This document shows, in pieces, positions 1 to 7,550 of a DNA stretch of 26,543 nucleotides (positions within the stretch are counted from its first letter, which is position 1; every line of letters starts with the position of its first letter). The translations under genes and the position numbers were made by a program. The notes beneath the pieces were generated by a model. The model did no database searches, was not told the origin of the DNA, and worked only from the letters and a program-made list of their open reading frames with translations. Source of the DNA: DASPKW01 sp038244055 (GTDB lineage Bacteria; Planctomycetota; Phycisphaerae; Tepidisphaerales; Tepidisphaeraceae); the NCBI GenBank assembly GCA_038244055.1, contig JBBRTW010000034.1:1-26543 (forward strand). The letters are read 5' to 3'.

Positions 1-120
1 AGGAGGATGACCCTCAACCTCCTCAAACACGCCCCGCACCCCAAACGCCAGAGCATCAAAACCCGACGCTATCGCTGCTCGATCGATCGGAAGTATCTGC
101 TGACGGTGCTATCGCAATAA
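1..120 (+). CDS. ISAs1-family transposase, C-terminal fragment (5' end outside window)
   Basis: The frame is open from the first base and ends at a TAA at 118-120, giving 39 residues. The fragment reads RRMTLNLLKHAP, then KRQSIKTRRYR and finally YLLTVLSQ. This resembles the usual C-terminus of ISAs1/H-repeat transposases, where an N-L-L-K block is followed by a basic stretch and a closing Y-L-L-x-V-L. The catalytic DDE residues would lie upstream, outside the window, so it cannot be said whether the transposase is intact. The family is recognised from pattern memory only. Immediately downstream lies a sequence that looks like the terminal inverted repeat of the element. Confidence 0.65.
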   Translation, partial: RRMTLNLLKHAPHPKRQSIKTRRYRCSIDRKYLLTVLSQ

Positions 121-140
121 AACTACATGCGGTTGCCCTG
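1..140 (+). mobile_element. Right end of an ISAs1-like insertion sequence
   Basis: The transposase stop codon is followed within 20 bases by ACATGCGGTTGCCCTG (125-140). Its reverse complement, CAGGGCAACCGCATGT, has the form of ISAs1-family terminal repeats. The element would therefore end at about 140. The left end and any target-site duplication are outside the window, so the boundary is an inference. Confidence 0.5.
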
Positions 141-181
141 GCCTCACATTGTCTCTCATTGCGAGTGACTCCCGAATTCTC

Positions 182-259
182 AATTGCCGATTGTGGATTG
201 CGGATTGCGGATTCAAATGCTGCTTTCAATCCGCAATCGACAATCCAAAATCCGCAATG
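182..259. repeat. Heptamer-built inverted repeat (GGATTGC unit), copy 1
   Basis: The left arm (182-213) consists of 7-nt units of the type GATTGCG, repeated about four times plus four bases. The right arm (228-259) is its imperfect reverse complement, with about 27 of 32 positions matching. The loop is 14 nt. A close relative sits at 21595-21671. The element starts about 40 nt beyond the insertion-sequence end and stops about 10 nt from the stop codon of the minus-strand gene at 270-1439. It could act as a transcription stop, but no T-tract supports that. Confidence 0.8.
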
Positions 260-269
260 GGCTCGCCAT

Positions 270-1439
270 TCATCGGCCTTTGACGAATAGGAACAAGATA
301 TCGATCACAAACAGCAGCACGATCATCACCTCCAGCACCATCATCCAGGCATTATTCCGATCGTGCTGGAGAAGCTGGTAAATCTCATCCAGTGTCTTGA
401 GTTTTTCATCCACCGCCTTCTGCCAGTCCCCCAGGTGGAAGCGCGAGGCCAGCCCCTGATAAATCCGGGCCAGGTGCCAGTCGCCGAAAAACTTGGTGAT
501 ATTCGATAATTCATCCTGCAACCGCGCCAAATCCACCCGCAATTCGCGAAGCTGCCGCTGCGTCCCCGAGCCCGTCCACCGCGCCAGCCTGCGCCCGGCC
601 ACATCGCGATAGGCCCGCTCCACCGCGTTATCGAGAATGCGGTCGTACGCCTCGAGCTCCGCCAGTTGCAGATTCGCCAGCTCCATGATGTAGAGCGTTT
701 CATCCAGGTACTTCGGCTCATCGACGATCATGGCCGCGTCCCAATCCACCACGGTCACGTCGCGGCTGTAATAGCTGAAGTAGCGCGCCGTGGATTCCTC
801 GGCCTCCTGGGTCGATAGATGATCCGGGTCCGGCTCTTCCGTCAGGAGCGAGGCCACATCCCGCCGATGCACATTCATCCACTCCTCCGCCCCAACCGGC
901 AGATCGTCCGCCCCGCGCATGGGAGCGTGGATGCAGAAGACCGTGTACGCCTCTTCATCGCCCAGTGTTGCGTTCGGCCGAATGCAGTAGGGGGCCAGTT
1001 CCTTGCGCACCTCCTCCGCCAGTTCCCGAACTTCATCGTATAGATACGCGCCGTTGGTAAATCGAAGATCGTGGAACGCCACCAGGTCCGCGACCTTCTC
1101 GACGCTGAACGGCACCCGCACCGTGATGCTGATCGCCCCAACCGGCAGCACCTTGACGCTTCGCTCGATCCGCACCGGCCCATGCGGGCCGAAGCGCTCC
1201 AGCGCCGGCAGGCGCACCATCTGCGCCTTATAGAAAAACACCTGCCTCGGGCTGCGCTTACTGACATCCACCGAAAACTGCGCCGGCGTATGACCCATGA
1301 GCGTGGTAATCGGCGCGCGAATCATTTCGTACGCCACATCAAACGCGTAGATGTACACCACCTCCCCCACATAGCGCGCAACCGAAACCTTGGATGGAAC
1401 GGATCGGCCGGGCGGGGTGGAGACGATGTGGGGAGTCAT
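270..1439 (-). CDS. Conserved protein with C-terminal membrane anchor (RMD1/DUF155-like architecture)
   Basis: A 389-residue protein of unknown function. The N-terminal two thirds look soluble and mixed alpha/beta. A helical region follows, including LETLYIMELANLQLAELEAYDR-type charged helices, read here only in pieces such as MELANLQLAELEAYD. The protein ends with one hydrophobic segment, roughly residues 365-386 (WMMVLEVMIVLLFVIDILF), and a short basic tail. A long helical C-terminal half closed by one transmembrane helix resembles RMD1/YagE (DUF155) proteins; this is a similarity of layout, not a firm family assignment. The start at 1439 is preferred over an ATG at 1577 because the extra 46 codons run through the inverted repeat at 1491-1597 and across the promoter at 1453-1481. 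The gene is divergent from the aldolase gene at 1675. Confidence 0.7.
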   Translation of the reverse strand: MTPHIVSTPPGRSVPSKVSVARYVGEVVYIYAFDVAYEMIRAPITTLMGHTPAQFSVDVSKRSPRQVFFYKAQMVRLPALERFGPHGPVRIERSVKVLPVGAISITVRVPFSVEKVADLVAFHDLRFTNGAYLYDEVRELAEEVRKELAPYCIRPNATLGDEEAYTVFCIHAPMRGADDLPVGAEEWMNVHRRDVASLLTEEPDPDHLSTQEAEESTARYFSYYSRDVTVVDWDAAMIVDEPKYLDETLYIMELANLQLAELEAYDRILDNAVERAYRDVAGRRLARWTGSGTQRQLRELRVDLARLQDELSNITKFFGDWHLARIYQGLASRFHLGDWQKAVDEKLKTLDEIYQLLQHDRNNAWMMVLEVMIVLLFVIDILFLFVKGR

Positions 1440-1452
1440 GGGTGGCCACTCA

Positions 1453-1481
1453 ATTGTAGAGGCGCGGCGCAATCCGGCCAA
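1453..1481 (-). promoter_or_regulatory. Putative promoter of the gene at 270-1439
   Basis: Reading the minus strand, TTGGCC (1481-1476) and TACAAT (1458-1453) are separated by 17 nt. The -10 lies 13 nt before the ATG at 1439, so the predicted leader is only about 6-7 nt, and no Shine-Dalgarno sequence is present. This is a motif match only. Confidence 0.4.
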
Positions 1482-1490
1482 ATGCGTCCC

Positions 1491-1597
1491 GTGACACGGG
1501 CGTCCCGCCCGTGCGAACCGCGCCGAAGAAAAGGACCTTCCAAACTGCCGACCCCTTTTCTTCGAATCCACCCGCACGGCCGGGACGGCCGTGTCAC
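1491..1597. repeat. 107-nt nested inverted repeat containing two 19-nt palindromes
   Basis: The outer arms are 1491-1515 and 1573-1597 (25 nt, 23 matching). Inner arms CGAAGAAAAGG (1524-1534) and CCTTTTCTTCG (1554-1564) pair perfectly. Each outer arm also contains its own palindrome, CACGGGC-5-GCCCGTG at 1495-1513 and CACGGCC-5-GGCCGTG at 1575-1593. The two differences between the outer arms are swapped so that each small hairpin stays perfectly paired. The element fills the space between two divergent genes. Confidence 0.85.
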
Positions 1598-1638
1598 AGG
1601 AACGCTTTCAAAACCAATCCAAAATTTCCCATCTCCCA

Positions 1639-1666
1639 TTGCCCTTATGCGATATCTTTCTATGTT
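1639..1666 (+). promoter_or_regulatory. Putative promoter of the DapA-family gene (possibly leaderless)
   Basis: TTGCCC (1639-1644) and TATGTT (1661-1666) are spaced by 16 nt. Only 8 nt separate the -10 from the ATG at 1675, and that interval (TTACCCCC) has no Shine-Dalgarno sequence, so transcription probably starts at or next to the A of the ATG. Confidence 0.4.
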
Positions 1667-1674
1667 TTACCCCC

Positions 1675-2592
1675 ATGCTCACCACTCTCGCCCCGTCGCG
1701 CCTGATCTCCTCCGTTCTGGCCGTGCCGCCGCTCTGCCGGGGCGCGGATTATTCCCTCAATGAGCCGGAGAACATCAAGCTGATTCGCCACATCGAATCC
1801 GGCGGAATCAATACCCTCCTCTACGGCGGCAACGCCAATTTCTATCACATCGCCCTCAGCGAGTACGATCGCGTCCTCGGCTTTCTCAGCCGCGCGGCCG
1901 GGCCGGATACGCTGGTCATTCCCTCGGCCGGTCCCGCGTTTGGCCTCTCCATCGACCAGGCCAAAATCCTCCGCAATCACAAGTTCCCCACCGTCATGGT
2001 CCTCCCCCAGGTCGGCATCAACACCTCCGCGGGCGTGGCGGCCGGCGTGCGCAAGTTCGTCGAAGCGGCCGGCCTGCCCGCACTGCTCTACATCAAGAAT
2101 GACGGCTACATCGAACCTGAAGATGTCGCCCCGCTAGCCCGCGATGGCATTATCTCCGGCATCAAATACGCCACCGTTCGCCCGGATACCGCCAATGATC
2201 CCTACCTCCGCAAACTCCTCGACCACGTCGATCGCAAGCTCATCATCAGCGGCATCGGCGAGCAGCCCGCCATCATCCACCTCCGCGATTTTGGACTCGG
2301 CGGTTTCACCTCCGGCTGCATCTGCGTCGCCCCGAGATTGTCCGCACAGATGCTCGCCGCCCTCCGCGCCGGCGACTACGCCAGCGCCGAGCGCATCCGC
2401 GGAATCTTCCGCCCGCTCGAAGACCTCCGCAACGCCATCAACCCCATCCGCGTCCTGCATGAAGCCGTCCGCCTGGCCGGAATCGCCAACACCGGACCGC
2501 TGCTTCCATTGCTGACCAACCTCCCCGAAGCCAATCACGCCGCCGTCCGCGCGGCCGCGGAAACTCTTCTGCGCGAAGAGCGCGCCATGTAG
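1675..2592 (+). CDS. Dihydrodipicolinate synthase / N-acetylneuraminate lyase superfamily protein
   Basis: A 305-residue (beta/alpha)8 aldolase-type protein. DapA-superfamily enzymes form a Schiff base between a lysine and a 2-keto acid such as pyruvate. The expected lysine is K164 in SGIKYAT, matching the family's GIK-x-AT block, and the conserved tyrosine is Y139 in LLYIKND. The usual GTTGE phosphate/carboxylate loop is replaced by YGGNANF (about 50-56), and the YNVP stretch by YIKN. The substrate is therefore unlikely to be that of canonical DapA and should not be inferred. Length is normal for the family (about 290-310). The start at 1675 is chosen because it follows a -10 box closely and because residues encoded from 1591 would lie inside the upstream inverted repeat. 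Residues 1-22 are moderately hydrophobic but do not form a clear signal peptide. Confidence 0.8.
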   Translation: MLTTLAPSRLISSVLAVPPLCRGADYSLNEPENIKLIRHIESGGINTLLYGGNANFYHIALSEYDRVLGFLSRAAGPDTLVIPSAGPAFGLSIDQAKILRNHKFPTVMVLPQVGINTSAGVAAGVRKFVEAAGLPALLYIKNDGYIEPEDVAPLARDGIISGIKYATVRPDTANDPYLRKLLDHVDRKLIISGIGEQPAIIHLRDFGLGGFTSGCICVAPRLSAQMLAALRAGDYASAERIRGIFRPLEDLRNAINPIRVLHEAVRLAGIANTGPLLPLLTNLPEANHAAVRAAAETLLREERAM

Positions 2593-2728
2593 CACGAGCA
2601 TCCTGCTCGTGTCAGCGCATTTCAATCCGGGATTTGAATTTGATTGGCTGGTCTTTCGTGCTTTACGCACTCAGCATGGGCAGGATGCCCATGCTACGAC
2701 GATTCCCTTCACGGGCAAGATGCCCGTG
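2593..2728. repeat. Three 19-nt palindromes (7-bp stem, 5-nt loop)
   Basis: Three hairpins lie in the gap between convergent genes: CACGAGC-ATCCT-GCTCGTG (2593-2611), CATGGGC-AGGAT-GCCCATG (2675-2693) and CACGGGC-AAGAT-GCCCGTG (2710-2728). All have 7-bp stems and 5-nt loops, and flanking GTAGCA or GCTAC bases recur. They belong to the same family as the palindromes at 1495-1513, 1575-1593 and 20683-20701. They may act as bidirectional transcription stops or REP-like sites. Confidence 0.85.
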
Positions 2729-2733
2729 CTACA

Positions 2734-5631
2734 TCAAGCCCGCCTATCGCGCCTTCGCCGTCCCAGCATCATCCCCGCACCAATCACCAAAATCCCAATC
2801 GTCCCCGGCTCCGGCGCGGACACGGCAAAATAGGTGAAATCGTTGGCCGGCAGATGCACCGAAAGCGTATGCGCCGCCGGGTCGCGCATGAAAGTCGCAT
2901 CGAAATCCCATCGCTCCCAATTCCCATCGTAGGTCCAGATTTTCAGGATATTTTCATCCAGCCCCAGTTCGGCCGCTTTGGCATCATCGTAGCGGATCGT
3001 CAGGTCGATCCCGCCGACCGACAGGGGGGTTCCATCCTCACCCGGCAGATCCCAACTCCAAGCCCCAATGAAATGATGCCCCGCCGGCAAGGTCGGCAAT
3101 TCAGGGCGATCCAGCGACACCAGCGAAATCGCCAGTTTCCCCACCGCCGCCGCATCCGCGATCGTCGCCCGGGCGCTGTTGACGTAGGTGATCGTCGGCG
3201 TGTTGGCGTTATCGCCCCACGTATACGTGCCCGTCCCGGCCGACACCGGCGCGGCCGGCAGACTCAGCTTGCCTTTGTTGATCGCATACCACCCGTGATT
3301 GTCGAGATTGCGATAATCGCGGCGGACTTCGGAGAATGAAGTCAGATCGAGCGTTCGCGCCTGCCCGTAACCATCGGCGATGACCTGCCCATTGTTGGTA
3401 AGCTGGCCGGTCAGTCCGACTTTTCCCCAGCCCTGGAGCGTCGCGTGGGAATAGAGCGTGCCGCCGACATTCATGTGGACGCCCAGCCCATCGCCTGATT
3501 CCGTGATCGTGCCGGTGCTGTGGGCGTTGCCCAAAAGGAAGACGCCCTCGCCCGAACTGCCGATATCGATGCTATGTGGAGTGGCCTGCGGATCATCGGC
3601 CGTGCGCGTCACATCCAGTTCCCCTCCAGTAAGACGATACATCGCCCGCGCGCCGCCGGTGACGCCCATATAAAGCGAATCCACCGTGTTCCGGCCGCCG
3701 CTCTGATCGACGATGCCCGTCCCCTGATACCCGAGAATAATCTGCGGATTGATGACCACCTGCCCCGGCGCGAGTTGGTACAGCGCCCGCCCGCGCCCGC
3801 CGGCCACGATCTGATCGAAGGTTTCCGCGCCCTGCGGGTTGTAGTCGCTGCTGATCTGCACCGTACCGCCGACGCGGTATCCGCCGAATGGCATGTCATC
3901 GGACGGGGTCGGCGTGACCGTGCCCCCGCCGGATAGATAAATCGCGGTCGGCCCCGTTGCCGCGCCGGCCGTATCCACCTGAAACTCGTTCGGCGGCGTC
4001 GGCGGAAGCCCGGCCGCGACCGTGCCGCTTGTCGTCACTGATCCAATGCCCGTGCGCGAAATGCGCGGGCCGATGCCGGCGGTTGCACCGGTTGCCGAAC
4101 CCATGAGCGGCCCAGGCGGTAGATCGGACAAAGTCGGCCCGGTCACACCCGTCGGAATCAGCCCAATCTTTTTGTCCGAAATCGCTACCTTCGGTCCACT
4201 GTTGGGCGGGCCGAAATGATCCGCGGTCCATTCCTGTCGCGGCCGCAACCCGCCGCGCCCGGGTGGAGGCGGAGAACCAGAATTGGCCTCCGTTTTTGCC
4301 GATTCAGCGCCGCCGCCCGCGCGTCCAGAACCTTGATCGCCGCCCGCAACCGAACTGTCCCCTCCGCCGCCACCCGAGGCCGGGCGCAGCGGCTGCGGAC
4401 TGCTCTTGGCGACCGCGCCCGAAGTCGGCGCTGCGATCGAATCCTTCCAGGCCGGCCTGATCGTAATGGCCGCCCCCAGCGCCGGATCCATCACCGGTAT
4501 CTGCGCATCGGCCTGCGTCGACCGCGCGGGGTGCCCGTGAAAATCGAACGTCCGCCAATCCGAAGTCTTCACCGGCGCGGGCGTCGTCGCGATTTCACTC
4601 AGCGGCGCGACCGTCGGCGGAATGGCCTGCGCCGTGAACTGATGGGCCTTATCCGTTTTGCCGCTCGAACCATCCACGCGGAATTCCGGCAGCGACCCCC
4701 CGCCATTGAATAATTTCTGAATCAGCTTGCTCGGCGCCCATTCGCCCAACTTCGGCAGATCGAGCTGCGCCGCCACTTCCGCCCCGGCCGCGAACGCGCC
4801 GCCCGCCAGCAGCGCCATGGTCATCCCGATCTTCAGCCGCACCGCCGCCAGCGCCCCGCCGGCCGACCGCGCCAGATTCGCAACCTGCTCCGATACCAAT
4901 CCGCACGCATACGGATGCCCGGCCGACATCAGCGCCGCCGCCTGGGCCGTCGATTCGATCAGCCGTTGGCTCAAGCTCGATCGAATCACCTCCGCCAGCA
5001 GCACTCCCAGCAACACACCGCTCAGCGTCACCCCGCGCCGCGCCAGCCGTTTGCCCAGCATCTCCCGCGCCCGGTGCAGGCGAACCCCCAGCGTATTGGT
5101 CCGGCACCCCAGTTCCCTGGCCATCTCATCGCGCGACATCCCGCCGTAGTAGTGCAGCACCAGTGGCGCGCGATACTTGGCCGGCATCCGATCGATTTCT
5201 TCCTGGATGATATGCCGAAGCTCTTCCCAGCCGGCCGCTCGGTCCGGGGCCTGGCCATTGCCGCTCCCGCTGTCGGCCGAATCCTTCATCCGCCCTTCCC
5301 ATGCCGTCGAATGCTTCTCTTCGCGCGCCTTGCGACGCCGTCGCGAGCGGTTGATATCCAGCGCCATCCGCCGCGCCACCTGCTGGAGCCATGGCCCCAG
5401 CGCCACAATCTGTTGTCCGGAACGCACTTGCACGGCCAACGAAAGAAACGCCGCCTGCGTCGCATCCTCCGCATCATGGCGGTTGCTGGTAACTTCGTAG
5501 CTGACGTTGTAAACCATCGCCCCGTATCGGCGCACGATCTCCTCGAACGGATTTTGATCTCCCGTCCGGGCGAACTCGCTCAATAACTCCCGCGCATCTT
5601 TCGGCGGGGACTCAGCTACCAGATCGATCAA
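2734..5631 (-). CDS. ECF sigma factor fused to a membrane segment and a PEP-CTERM surface domain
   Basis: One uninterrupted 965-residue frame. Residues about 18-95 form sigma region 2 (FEEIVRRYGAMVYNVSY, then DAEDATQAAFLSL, and WLQQVARRMALD). Residues about 136-192 form region 4, with a helix-turn-helix reading MARELGCRTNTLGVRLHRAR. Two hydrophobic stretches follow (about 202-217 and 266-290), as in planctomycete ECF factors with C-terminal anchors. A Pro/Gly/Ser-rich linker spans about 335-560. Residues about 565-830 are rich in short beta-type units such as GGRGRALYQLAPGQ and look like a beta-helical surface region. The C-terminus is a PEP-CTERM signal: APEPGT (939-944), a hydrophobic helix, then RRRRDRRA. 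The start is a TTG at 5631, preceded by GGAGGAG at suitable spacing. It is convergent with the aldolase gene. The cytoplasmic N-terminus and exported C-terminus are inferred. A fusion by sequencing error seems unlikely, because no frame break is needed. Confidence 0.85.
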   Translation of the reverse strand: MIDLVAESPPKDARELLSEFARTGDQNPFEEIVRRYGAMVYNVSYEVTSNRHDAEDATQAAFLSLAVQVRSGQQIVALGPWLQQVARRMALDINRSRRRRKAREEKHSTAWEGRMKDSADSGSGNGQAPDRAAGWEELRHIIQEEIDRMPAKYRAPLVLHYYGGMSRDEMARELGCRTNTLGVRLHRAREMLGKRLARRGVTLSGVLLGVLLAEVIRSSLSQRLIESTAQAAALMSAGHPYACGLVSEQVANLARSAGGALAAVRLKIGMTMALLAGGAFAAGAEVAAQLDLPKLGEWAPSKLIQKLFNGGGSLPEFRVDGSSGKTDKAHQFTAQAIPPTVAPLSEIATTPAPVKTSDWRTFDFHGHPARSTQADAQIPVMDPALGAAITIRPAWKDSIAAPTSGAVAKSSPQPLRPASGGGGGDSSVAGGDQGSGRAGGGAESAKTEANSGSPPPPGRGGLRPRQEWTADHFGPPNSGPKVAISDKKIGLIPTGVTGPTLSDLPPGPLMGSATGATAGIGPRISRTGIGSVTTSGTVAAGLPPTPPNEFQVDTAGAATGPTAIYLSGGGTVTPTPSDDMPFGGYRVGGTVQISSDYNPQGAETFDQIVAGGRGRALYQLAPGQVVINPQIILGYQGTGIVDQSGGRNTVDSLYMGVTGGARAMYRLTGGELDVTRTADDPQATPHSIDIGSSGEGVFLLGNAHSTGTITESGDGLGVHMNVGGTLYSHATLQGWGKVGLTGQLTNNGQVIADGYGQARTLDLTSFSEVRRDYRNLDNHGWYAINKGKLSLPAAPVSAGTGTYTWGDNANTPTITYVNSARATIADAAAVGKLAISLVSLDRPELPTLPAGHHFIGAWSWDLPGEDGTPLSVGGIDLTIRYDDAKAAELGLDENILKIWTYDGNWERWDFDATFMRDPAAHTLSVHLPANDFTYFAVSAPEPGTIGILVIGAGMMLGRRRRDRRA

Positions 5632-5775
5632 GAGGCTCCTCCCGACTCAAAGGACGCCATCAAGGGTAGCAGATTTCACTTATGGCCGCGATTGATAAAC
5701 GCTGCGTTAAGATGGGTAAAATCGATGCAAGTGTTCGCCATAACCGCTTAAACAACTCGAATTTCAAGCCATCGG

Positions 5776-5781
5776 TATGAT
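5776..5781 (+). promoter_or_regulatory. -10 box directly upstream of the phosphatase gene
   Basis: TATGAT lies 8 nt before the ATG at 5790, with no Shine-Dalgarno sequence between them. No convincing -35 is visible at 16-18 nt spacing, so this is a weak motif call. The rest of the 5632-5789 gap shows no gene or repeat. Confidence 0.3.
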
Positions 5782-5789
5782 GTATTCGC

Positions 5790-6263
5790 ATGTTCGAACG
5801 CTTCTATCAATACCGTTTCCTCGGTGGGCGGCTGATCGGCAGCGAAAACCCCGAACTGCCCGGCAACCCGCAGCAGATCGCCGAGCGAATGGTCGGCCAA
5901 TGCGGCGTCCGCACTATCATCTCACTCACGCCGGCACAGCCTCGTCTTGTTGTTCCTGAACTTCGCCAACTTCATCTGCCGATCAAAGGCACACCCGATC
6001 GCTCGGAAATCGAGCAGGCTGTCGAAATGGTCACCGACGGGCTGATGATTGGCGGGGTCTGGGTCCATTGCCAGCAGGGGATCGACCGCACCGGCTGCGT
6101 GATCGGCAGTTACCTGGCGTCCACAGGCGTTCCGGCCGACGATGCGATCGCCCGAGTCTATTCATGCTTCCCCGCCCGCCGGCAACATCCCCGCATGATC
6201 GAACTCTGGGAGCCTTATCGCCGCCTCATTCGCTCATTTTCGAAGCGCATGCCGGTTGAGTGA
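5790..6263 (+). CDS. Cys-based (dual-specificity type) protein phosphatase
   Basis: A 157-residue single-domain protein. It carries the HCX5R signature of cysteine-dependent phosphatases as HCQQGIDRTG: nucleophile C94, phosphate-binding R100, and a T after the arginine as in dual-specificity and tyrosine phosphatases. Family chemistry is hydrolysis through a phosphocysteine intermediate. The general-acid aspartate is probably D70 or D83, but this cannot be settled by eye. There is no signal peptide or membrane segment, so it should be cytoplasmic. The size fits compact bacterial members. The natural substrate is unknown. It lies just upstream of, and in the same orientation as, a DUF1444 gene, but a 125-nt gap with its own -10 box argues against tight coupling. 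Confidence 0.8.
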   Translation: MFERFYQYRFLGGRLIGSENPELPGNPQQIAERMVGQCGVRTIISLTPAQPRLVVPELRQLHLPIKGTPDRSEIEQAVEMVTDGLMIGGVWVHCQQGIDRTGCVIGSYLASTGVPADDAIARVYSCFPARRQHPRMIELWEPYRRLIRSFSKRMPVE

Positions 6264-6376
6264 AAATTCCACGTCGCAACCGCATCCGATGGCCGATTTC
6301 AACCCAGCACGCCACCCGAACTTAAGGCGATTTCCTATCCCCGCCGCTCCGATTCGATTTCAACCCCCAACCCTGC

Positions 6377-6382
6377 TATAGT
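6377..6382 (+). promoter_or_regulatory. -10 box directly upstream of the DUF1444 gene
   Basis: TATAGT lies 6 nt before the ATG at 6389 and there is no Shine-Dalgarno sequence. The last bases before the ATG (TTCGC) are the same as those before the phosphatase ATG. No clear -35 is seen. Consistent with a leaderless transcript. Confidence 0.35.
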
Positions 6383-6388
6383 TTTCGC

Positions 6389-7195
6389 ATGTCCACTCCC
6401 ACGCGCGACCAATTTGTTGCGCAGGTTATCGAGATCGTCCAGCGCCGATTCCCCCTGGTCAAAATCCAGCCCTCGGATGATGACTTCGCGGTGCGGATCA
6501 AGCCCAAGCGCGATCGCGGGCCGGGGCACCTGGCCAGCCTCGAGAACCTCTACCGCATGGCCGTGCTCGATCCCAACGAAATCACCCACCACGTCGAGCG
6601 CTGGGCCGTCGAGCTCATCCGCGCCTCCGAAGGCTACCCCGATGAGATGGGCTCGTTCGATACCCTGCGCGACCGGATCATGCCCATGATCCTCCCCGCC
6701 CATTTCTGCGACCAGGCCTACGAAACGGTGGTTTCGCAGCCCCTGATCGATGGGTTGCGGGTGGCGTACGCGATTGATTCAGACCGGACGATCTCCTACA
6801 TCGCCCGCCCGCACTTTGAGAACTGGAAACTCTCGCTGGAGGACCTGCACGAGACCGCGATCGACAATCTGGTGAAGCGCAGCGAGGAAATGGCGGCCAA
6901 CGTCGCGCAGGATGAAGAGGGGCGAATCAGCCTGGTCGTCCTCTCGCAGCGCGATGGCTACGATGCCTCGCGCCTGCTGCTGCCGACCCTGCACGAGCGC
7001 CTGAGCGAGCATCTGGATACACCCTTTATCGCGGCCATTCCGCATCGGGATATCCTGCTCTGCTTCCGCGATGATTCGGAGACGGTCAAGCGGCTCTCGC
7101 CACAGGTGGCGGAGGATTACAAGCGGATGCCGCATCAGGTGACGGAGCAGTTGCTGTTGATTACGCCGGATGGGGTGGCGCCGTATGGGGGGTGA
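6389..7195 (+). CDS. DUF1444 (YtpQ-like) family protein
   Basis: A 268-residue soluble protein recognised as DUF1444 from its overall pattern. The N-terminal part contains RFPLVKIQPSDDDFAVRI and a helix with SLENLYR; a central block reads YVIDS-like sequence (VAYAIDSDRTISYI). A C-terminal block, DGYDASRLLLPTL and then FIAAIPHRDILLCF, is typical of the family, where a conserved IPHRD/IPNRD-type motif is followed by a short hydrophobic strand. Family length is about 260-270, so the gene is complete. The biochemical role of the family is not established. There are no transmembrane segments. The downstream gene begins 85 nt later with its own promoter-like sequence. Confidence 0.8.
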   Translation: MSTPTRDQFVAQVIEIVQRRFPLVKIQPSDDDFAVRIKPKRDRGPGHLASLENLYRMAVLDPNEITHHVERWAVELIRASEGYPDEMGSFDTLRDRIMPMILPAHFCDQAYETVVSQPLIDGLRVAYAIDSDRTISYIARPHFENWKLSLEDLHETAIDNLVKRSEEMAANVAQDEEGRISLVVLSQRDGYDASRLLLPTLHERLSEHLDTPFIAAIPHRDILLCFRDDSETVKRLSPQVAEDYKRMPHQVTEQLLLITPDGVAPYGG

Positions 7196-7227
7196 GGTTG
7201 ATGGAGGCGCGATTCGCTTGCGGGATT

Positions 7228-7256
7228 TCGACCAAGTTGTGTACTGAAACTATAAA
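7228..7256 (+). promoter_or_regulatory. Putative promoter of the orphan antitoxin gene
   Basis: TCGACC (7228-7233) and TATAAA (7251-7256) are 17 nt apart. The predicted leader is about 18 nt and contains AGGAAGG, a good Shine-Dalgarno sequence, before the ATG at 7281. Confidence 0.35.
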
Positions 7257-7280
7257 GGTCTCGAGTCAGGAAGGCGAGCT

Positions 7281-7547
7281 ATGGCTACGCAAACGGAATT
7301 CCAAGTGAAAGGGTTGCGAAAGAAGCAAGTGGCGGCAATTCGCGAGCGCGCCAAGCGCCTGGGGATGACGCCCCAGCGGTATCTCAAGCATCTGGTGGAG
7401 GAAGATCTGGCGGTTTCAGAGCGGGCCAAAACTTCCACGTTTGAAGAGCTACTTGGGCCCGGAAATGCGGCGGATGAAGAGGAGATCGATCGGCTGGTGG
7501 AGGAGGCGAAGACGCGCTATCATGGGCGGAAGGCGCGGAAGGGATAG
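7281..7547 (+). CDS. Antitoxin-like protein (ribbon-helix-helix type), orphaned
   Basis: An 88-residue charged protein. The N-terminal half has a short strand (TEFQVKGL) followed by two helices including QVAAIRERAKRLGMTPQRYLKHLVEEDL. This fits a DNA-binding ribbon-helix-helix or related antitoxin fold, with a flexible, highly charged C-terminal half that would bind a toxin. The start has AGGAAGG upstream. Four bases after the stop codon, a GTG opens a frame that begins like a PIN-domain toxin but breaks off after about 12 codons. The arrangement antitoxin first, then PIN toxin, is standard. The protein may still repress its own promoter. The assignment as antitoxin relies mostly on this context. 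Confidence 0.6.
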   Translation: MATQTEFQVKGLRKKQVAAIRERAKRLGMTPQRYLKHLVEEDLAVSERAKTSTFEELLGPGNAADEEEIDRLVEEAKTRYHGRKARKG

Positions 7548-7550
7548 GCA

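Noticed and set aside
182..259. The repeats as a CRISPR array
   Set aside because: Units are 7 nt with no spacers, and pairs are inverted instead of direct.
1440..1577. N-terminal extension of the gene at 270-1439 to an ATG at 1577
   Set aside because: The extra codons are translated inverted repeat, and a promoter with -10 and -35 boxes lies between the two start codons.
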